This document shows, one piece after another, positions 59,527 through 64,000 of a stretch of DNA of 64,000 nt. The stretch's first letter is position 1. Every line of letters begins with the position of its first letter. Position numbers and translations under genes: made by a program. The stretch is from Hofstenia miamia (lineage: Eukaryota; Xenacoelomorpha; Acoela). Location: the NCBI GenBank assembly GCA_004352715.1, contig SCFE01000116.1, positions 1,467,347 through 1,531,346 on the forward strand. Direction: 5' to 3'. Under the pieces are notes generated by a model that was not told where the DNA came from, ran no database searches, and saw only the letters and a program-made list of their open reading frames with translations.

Positions 59527-61335
59527 CTAAATTAGATTTAATATTAATTTGTTGCATATTTAGGACGTTACGTAGTTATTGAATAAACACTTACTAATTG
59601 TCTTATTGTACCACCGAAAATAGCACAAATTTGAATAACATGCAAAATTAAATTTCATTGTGTATAAATATGGATGTTTTCAACATGATACCAGATTATG
59701 TTTTGATTTTTGGGGCCCTGGCCCGTTATTCTCATACAATCAAGCTTAGCTACTTCTCCTGAGGAATAATGTAAACCGAGATTTTTTCTTAGAATCTACA
59801 TCTGCTCGTACATGCGTAACTATAAATTCCTCAATGTATCTACATTTTGAAACTACCAAAACATATTAAAACATTTGAAATCCTTTTATATATTAAGGTT
59901 TTAAAGTTAACCATATTTTTTGCAGGTGGTTTTCTGGCGTTCACCATATTTTGCACACAACATCACATCTAAGGCAATTAAACTTTGATCTTCAGTCCTT
60001 CACAAGACATATTTGCTTGTCAGTTTGCAATGATTATTTTTCTTCGAAAACGTTTTCATTTGCACTGTTTTTTATTAATACAAAGACCCGTTAAGTTACT
60101 ATGTCTAATGAATGTATTATTGTGAAGGACAATGTATTCGATTAATTTATTATACTAGCAAAAATCTATTGGTAGCATTACAATTAAATATTGCTTATAT
60201 TTGTTTAAGTTAAACATTTGTGATAAATGTAGTTCTTGCAACTAGAGTAAGTAAGTGCACTTGTCTCGTATTAGAAACACAGATTCACTGAAAATTATGA
60301 ATTTTTCGATTCATATATTGCAGTCTGTAAAGATATCAATTCTTTCTACTTCGCTTTAATGAGTTTTAGATGTATACAGCACCTAGTTACACCTTGATAT
60401 GTTTCAAAACTGTCTTTCAGCAAAACTTTTAAATGCAGTAAAAGATTTCTCCAAAAACTTGCAAAAAAAGCATGTTGTTTGACAAAGGTATGCTCATGGG
60501 ATGGATGGAAATTACAATACATTTGCAATAAACTGATGTCAAAACACATCTGTATTTCATATAGTTTGAAATTTAAATGCCAAAGGTTTCTGAAATATTC
60601 GAAGCTTTTAGTCTTGAAACAAACTTTAAATTACATCGTTGGCTATTGTTAATTACTTGCTATTGGCAATTACATATTCCGAGCCTAGAATTTGCTGCAA
60701 CGGAATTACTGTATTATAGTTGCATATCAATATCGAGCTTCACATGTTATTTTAAAATTGCAAGCAACTATTTAAAAAAAGAACAAATATTTAGTAATAT
60801 TCTTTCAAAATCTATCATTATCTAAAAACAGCAGCTATACACAAGCCGATGTTCTATGTCAGAAAAAATATCCAAAATACAAATAAATAGGATTGCACCC
60901 ACATTGCACTATATATATATATATATANNNNNNNNNNNNNNNNNNNNNNNNNNNNNNNNNNNNNNNNNNNNNNNNNNNNNNNNNNNNNNNNNNNNNNNNN
61001 NNNNNNNNNNNNNNNNNNNNNNNNNNNNNNNNNNNNNNNNNNNNNNNNNNNNNNNNNNNNNNNNNNNNNNNNNNNNNNNNNNNNNNNNNNNNNNNNNNNN
61101 NNNNNNNNNNNNNNNNNNNNNNNNNNNNNNNNNNNNNNNNNNNNNNNNNNNNNNNNNNNNNNNNNNNNNNNNNNNNNNNNNNNNNNNNNNNNNNNNNNNN
61201 NNNNNNNNNNNNNNNNNNNNNNNNNNNNNNNNNNNNNNNNNNNNNNNNNNNNNNNNNNNNNNNNNNNNNNACTAACAAAAGTAGATTATTGATAAAATTA
61301 GAAAAAAATTAGAAATCAATTGAGTAACAAAAATA

Positions 61336-61369
<34 letters not shown>

Positions 61370-61995
61370 CATTATTTTAATTCAGTATTCGAGTTTAGCA
61401 CAAATTATTCTATTGTTAATGAATAAGTTTATATCATTGAATTGAAATCAAGGGCATACAAAAATATTTGTATTTATTTAGTAAATATTTTAGCTTTCAA
61501 CTCAAAAATTATTTTATAGATGACAATAAAGTGTATGCTATTACCAACCGTGTTTGTACAGATATCACTTTTCAAAAAAATTATTTATTGAGAGGATACG
61601 GAGTGACAGGGTTTATTCACAGTGCACGTCTGAATTTCCAGAAGACAATTTTTAGAATGTTGAGGAATTTGGCAAACAAGAAAGGAAACATACTAAATGA
61701 AAAAGCTTCGAAAGTAACTTAAAAGCTTAATTTCAATTACGGCTTAGTGATATGGCGCACAAAAAACGAAGGGAAGCAAATGGTTTAAAATTTTGTCCAA
61801 AATATAGTATATCCCAAAATGAATCCCTTCATTTTTGTGGCCCTACAATAATTCCATTTGCTTCAAATCAAACAAACAAGCAATAAGTACAATAGATTTT
61901 AAAAAATTACTGCATCTCAAAATAAAAACTGTAATATGTATTTTTAAACTCTGAGAAAAAATCTCTTATTTTTCTAGCAAATCAATTTCTTATTA
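59527..61995. other. Gene-poor stretch upstream of GT92 gene B
   Basis: No first exon for gene B recognised. Contains a gap (60928-61270, 343 N) entered from a (TA)n run, and another TA tract at 61337-61368. Confidence 0.45.
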
Positions 61996-61997
61996 TA

Positions 61998-63247
61998 CAG
62001 GGTGGCCCAGAAGTCACTATCGACCTGATATATTCAGATTTTATTGAAAGTAATCTTCATTATTTTCATTTGCTGATTTATGTTCTCGTATTTATAAAGG
62101 ACTATTGATTTGTTTATTTAATTCAGATTTTATTGAAGGTAATCTGCATTATTTTCATTTCGGAATGGCTAAACGTGAAAGTAATGCAAGTCACTACACT
62201 TATGAGTGTTATTAAGGCATGGCATGATAAATTATTCAAAACAGGAAACCTGTTGGACCTACCGAAAACTGGAAGACCTAATGAGAGAGGTGACAAAATT
62301 GACTGTGTGAATAACTCTATTGTCAATGATCCGAGACAGTCAACACGTAGACTGTCAGATGAACTGGGCATTCCCAGAAAGACTGTTCAAAGAATCTTAA
62401 AGGAGGACTTCATCTAAAACCATGGAAACCTACAAGTGTTCAGTTTCTTACCCTTGAAGATCATGAAAATCGTGTCCTCTGTTCCAAATTGATTCTTCAA
62501 AAATACAATAATGAAAGACTTAAGAATAAGTTGTTTTTCTCAGATGAATGTGCCGTGTTCATGTCATCAAGAAACTCCAACGTCGTCATGTGGTCTAAAG
62601 AAAACCCACATTTTTGGCAACATGTTCAGCAATACCCACCAAGAGTGATAATATGGGCAGCAATGTTCTCAACAGCTCTGTTCGGTCCATTTTTTATAGA
62701 TGGTACGATTAATGCCAACAGGTATATCCGGATGTTAATGGAAGAGTTTTTTCCTGAGCTACGACGTCGTCGACTGCATCTGTCTTGTCACCTTCAACAA
62801 GACAGAGCCCCGTGCCATACTGCCATACTGACTCGTGAGTTTCTTGACCAGCGCTTTCAAGGTCGATGGGTTGGCAAACATGGTCCAACTCCATGGCCGC
62901 TCAGGAGTCCAGACTTGACTTCCTGCGACAACGCCTTATGGGGAATAGTCAAACGACGAATACGACAACAGCAACCCCAGTCAATTGACGATATCAAAAG
63001 TACTGCCATCATGGCATTTAATGAAATTGACAATGAACTACTTCACAAAATCCACAATCGGTCCTTTCGTCGATTGCAGTTGTGCATTGATATTGGAGGT
63101 CTTCAGGTAGATCCTCATAAAAAGTAGTGTTCTTTTGTTTTAGCTTTATGAATAATAATATTATTCTTGTATAATAATTGTATGAATAAAAATTGTTGGT
63201 TAAAATTCCACTTATTCGTTATTAACTAGATCGACAAGGCCACCCTG
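61998..63247 (+). mobile_element. Nearly intact DD41D mariner-type transposon
   Basis: 1250 bp with ends CAGGGTGGCCC (left) and, reverse complemented, CAGGGTGGCC (right), flanked by TA at 61996-61997 and 63248-63249. Only the outer 10 bases of the ends match perfectly. A 39-base segment of the 5' leader is duplicated (62033-62071 and 62122-62160). One transposase frame, broken once, fills the + strand. Confidence 0.9.
62133..63127 (+). pseudogene. DD41D mariner-type transposase, one frameshift
   Basis: Two frames, 62133-62417 and about 62402-63127, together cover a full transposase. A single missing base near 62408 (in KED-LHLKPWKPT) separates them. The first carries the helix-turn-helix (DLPKTGRPNERG, TRRLSDELGIPRKTVQRIL). 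The second carries the triad: LFFSDECAVF (D1), LQQDRAPCHTAIL (D2) and SPDLTSCDNALWG (D3). There are 41 residues between D2 and D3, the DD41D (rosa-like) spacing rather than DD34D or DD34E. It runs to a natural stop. The frameshift could be a recent mutation or a sequencing error, so the copy is young. The exact N-terminal start is unclear because an earlier ATG at 62165 is in another frame. Confidence 0.85.
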
Positions 63248-63249
63248 TA

Positions 63250-64000
63250 GAAATAGAAACATAATTTGTTTTTTAGATATTAATTTCATATTTGAAAATA
63301 ATGATATATAGGAATAATTTATGCAAAATTACAACATAGAGTCTCAAATTGTAGGTCAATTAGTAATATTGGCTTAGTAGAAGTATCTATTTATATTCAT
63401 TCAAATAATGTATTTGTATATTTAATTATAAGATCATAATATAATTAAATTTGTAAAAGCAAAATATATTTGCAAATTGCTAGCATTTATATGCAAGGAC
63501 ACTTTGCTACAGTTAATTAAATGATTTACATAATTAAAATTGCTGCCTACTTTGAGAGGTTGTAAGGATGGAGTTTATACAACAGAGGCATTTTCATAAA
63601 TTATTGGCTTTGAGTTATGTGCAAGACTAAAATATATTTTTTCAAAATTATTATTTTCTAGACATAATTCTCTTACATATTAACCTAGTATTATTTTCTT
63701 GATATTAAGATGAAAATTCTAAAGTACTATTTCAAAAAATTAATCACTTAAGATGAAATTCTCTTGATTAATTGCATAAACTTTCAGACCATTTTTTTAA
63801 ATACAAGAGATTTTTTTATGACTGTAGGTTTAAAATGCACATAAAATAATTGACTTTGAAATGTAGAAAAATGATTGTTTATCATTAACGGGCCTCATTT
63901 ATTTTAATGTAGTTCTCACGATTATCAAAAATGGAAACTGTTTCAAAAAGCAAGGATATATGTAAAATAGCAAATTCTTTCATTTGGTTACTTAAAGTGA
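63250..64000. other. Non-coding AT-rich stretch
   Basis: Nothing recognised. Confidence 0.5.

Noticed and set aside
60346-60549. Minus frame as first exon of GT92 gene B
   Set aside because: No membrane anchor, no stem similarity to gene A exon 1 and no suitable phase-2 donor seen.

Overview
This is a strongly AT-rich eukaryotic window from an invertebrate animal; the phylum cannot be fixed from it. The evidence is spliced genes with GT-AG introns (an animal SIRT6-type sirtuin and two family-92 glycosyltransferases), an intronless FoxQ2-type forkhead gene, many (TA)n and (AAT)n microsatellites, and a dense load of animal transposon classes: Penelope-like, LINE, Tc1/mariner, hAT, a piggyBac-like MITE and a pogo/Tigger-like MITE. 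Nearly every assembly gap (runs of N) abuts a (TA)n tract or a young repeat. There is no operon, CRISPR array or recognisable tRNA/rRNA.

Layout. 1-9 kb: the last five coding exons of SIRT6 on the + strand, with the 5' exons off the window and a decayed hAT transposase in the third visible intron. 9-12.2 kb: an imperfect hairpin repeat and a decayed minus-strand LINE ending at an (AAT)n tract. 13-21.3 kb: a nest of mobile DNA, made of three Penelope-like pieces (two of different subfamilies lying head to tail), a LINE endonuclease piece, two near-identical THAP-domain blocks, an inverted pair of 60-bp repeats and two copies of a 190-bp LTR-like unit, broken by gaps. 21.3-25 kb: nothing recognised. 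25-28.5 kb: a complete but dead Tc1 element with both ends, a LINE tail, a 216-bp TA-flanked MITE, and a small hAT with terminal repeats and an imperfect 8-bp target duplication. 31-33 kb: two more LINE 3' ends, each beside (AAT)n.

34.8-35.8 kb: a single-exon forkhead gene (FoxQ2 type) with a CCAAT/TATA-like promoter and a C-terminal eh1-like repressor motif. 36-53 kb: gene-poor, with a 232-bp TTAA-flanked piggyBac-type MITE and several (TA)n tracts. 53-59.5 kb: two tandem minus-strand GT92 (DUF23) genes. One is complete in two exons and encodes a type II membrane protein. The other shows only its catalytic exon. The two catalytic exons are a mosaic of identical and diverged blocks, pointing to gene conversion. 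62-63.2 kb: an almost intact DD41D mariner-type element with one frameshift.

The host genes have no obvious joint pathway: chromatin NAD-dependent deacylation (SIRT6), developmental transcription control (FoxQ2) and Golgi glycan extension (GT92). The most informative signals are the GT92 conversion mosaic, the Penelope cluster with its duplicated and deleted junction, and several small transposons whose boundaries can be read to the base.
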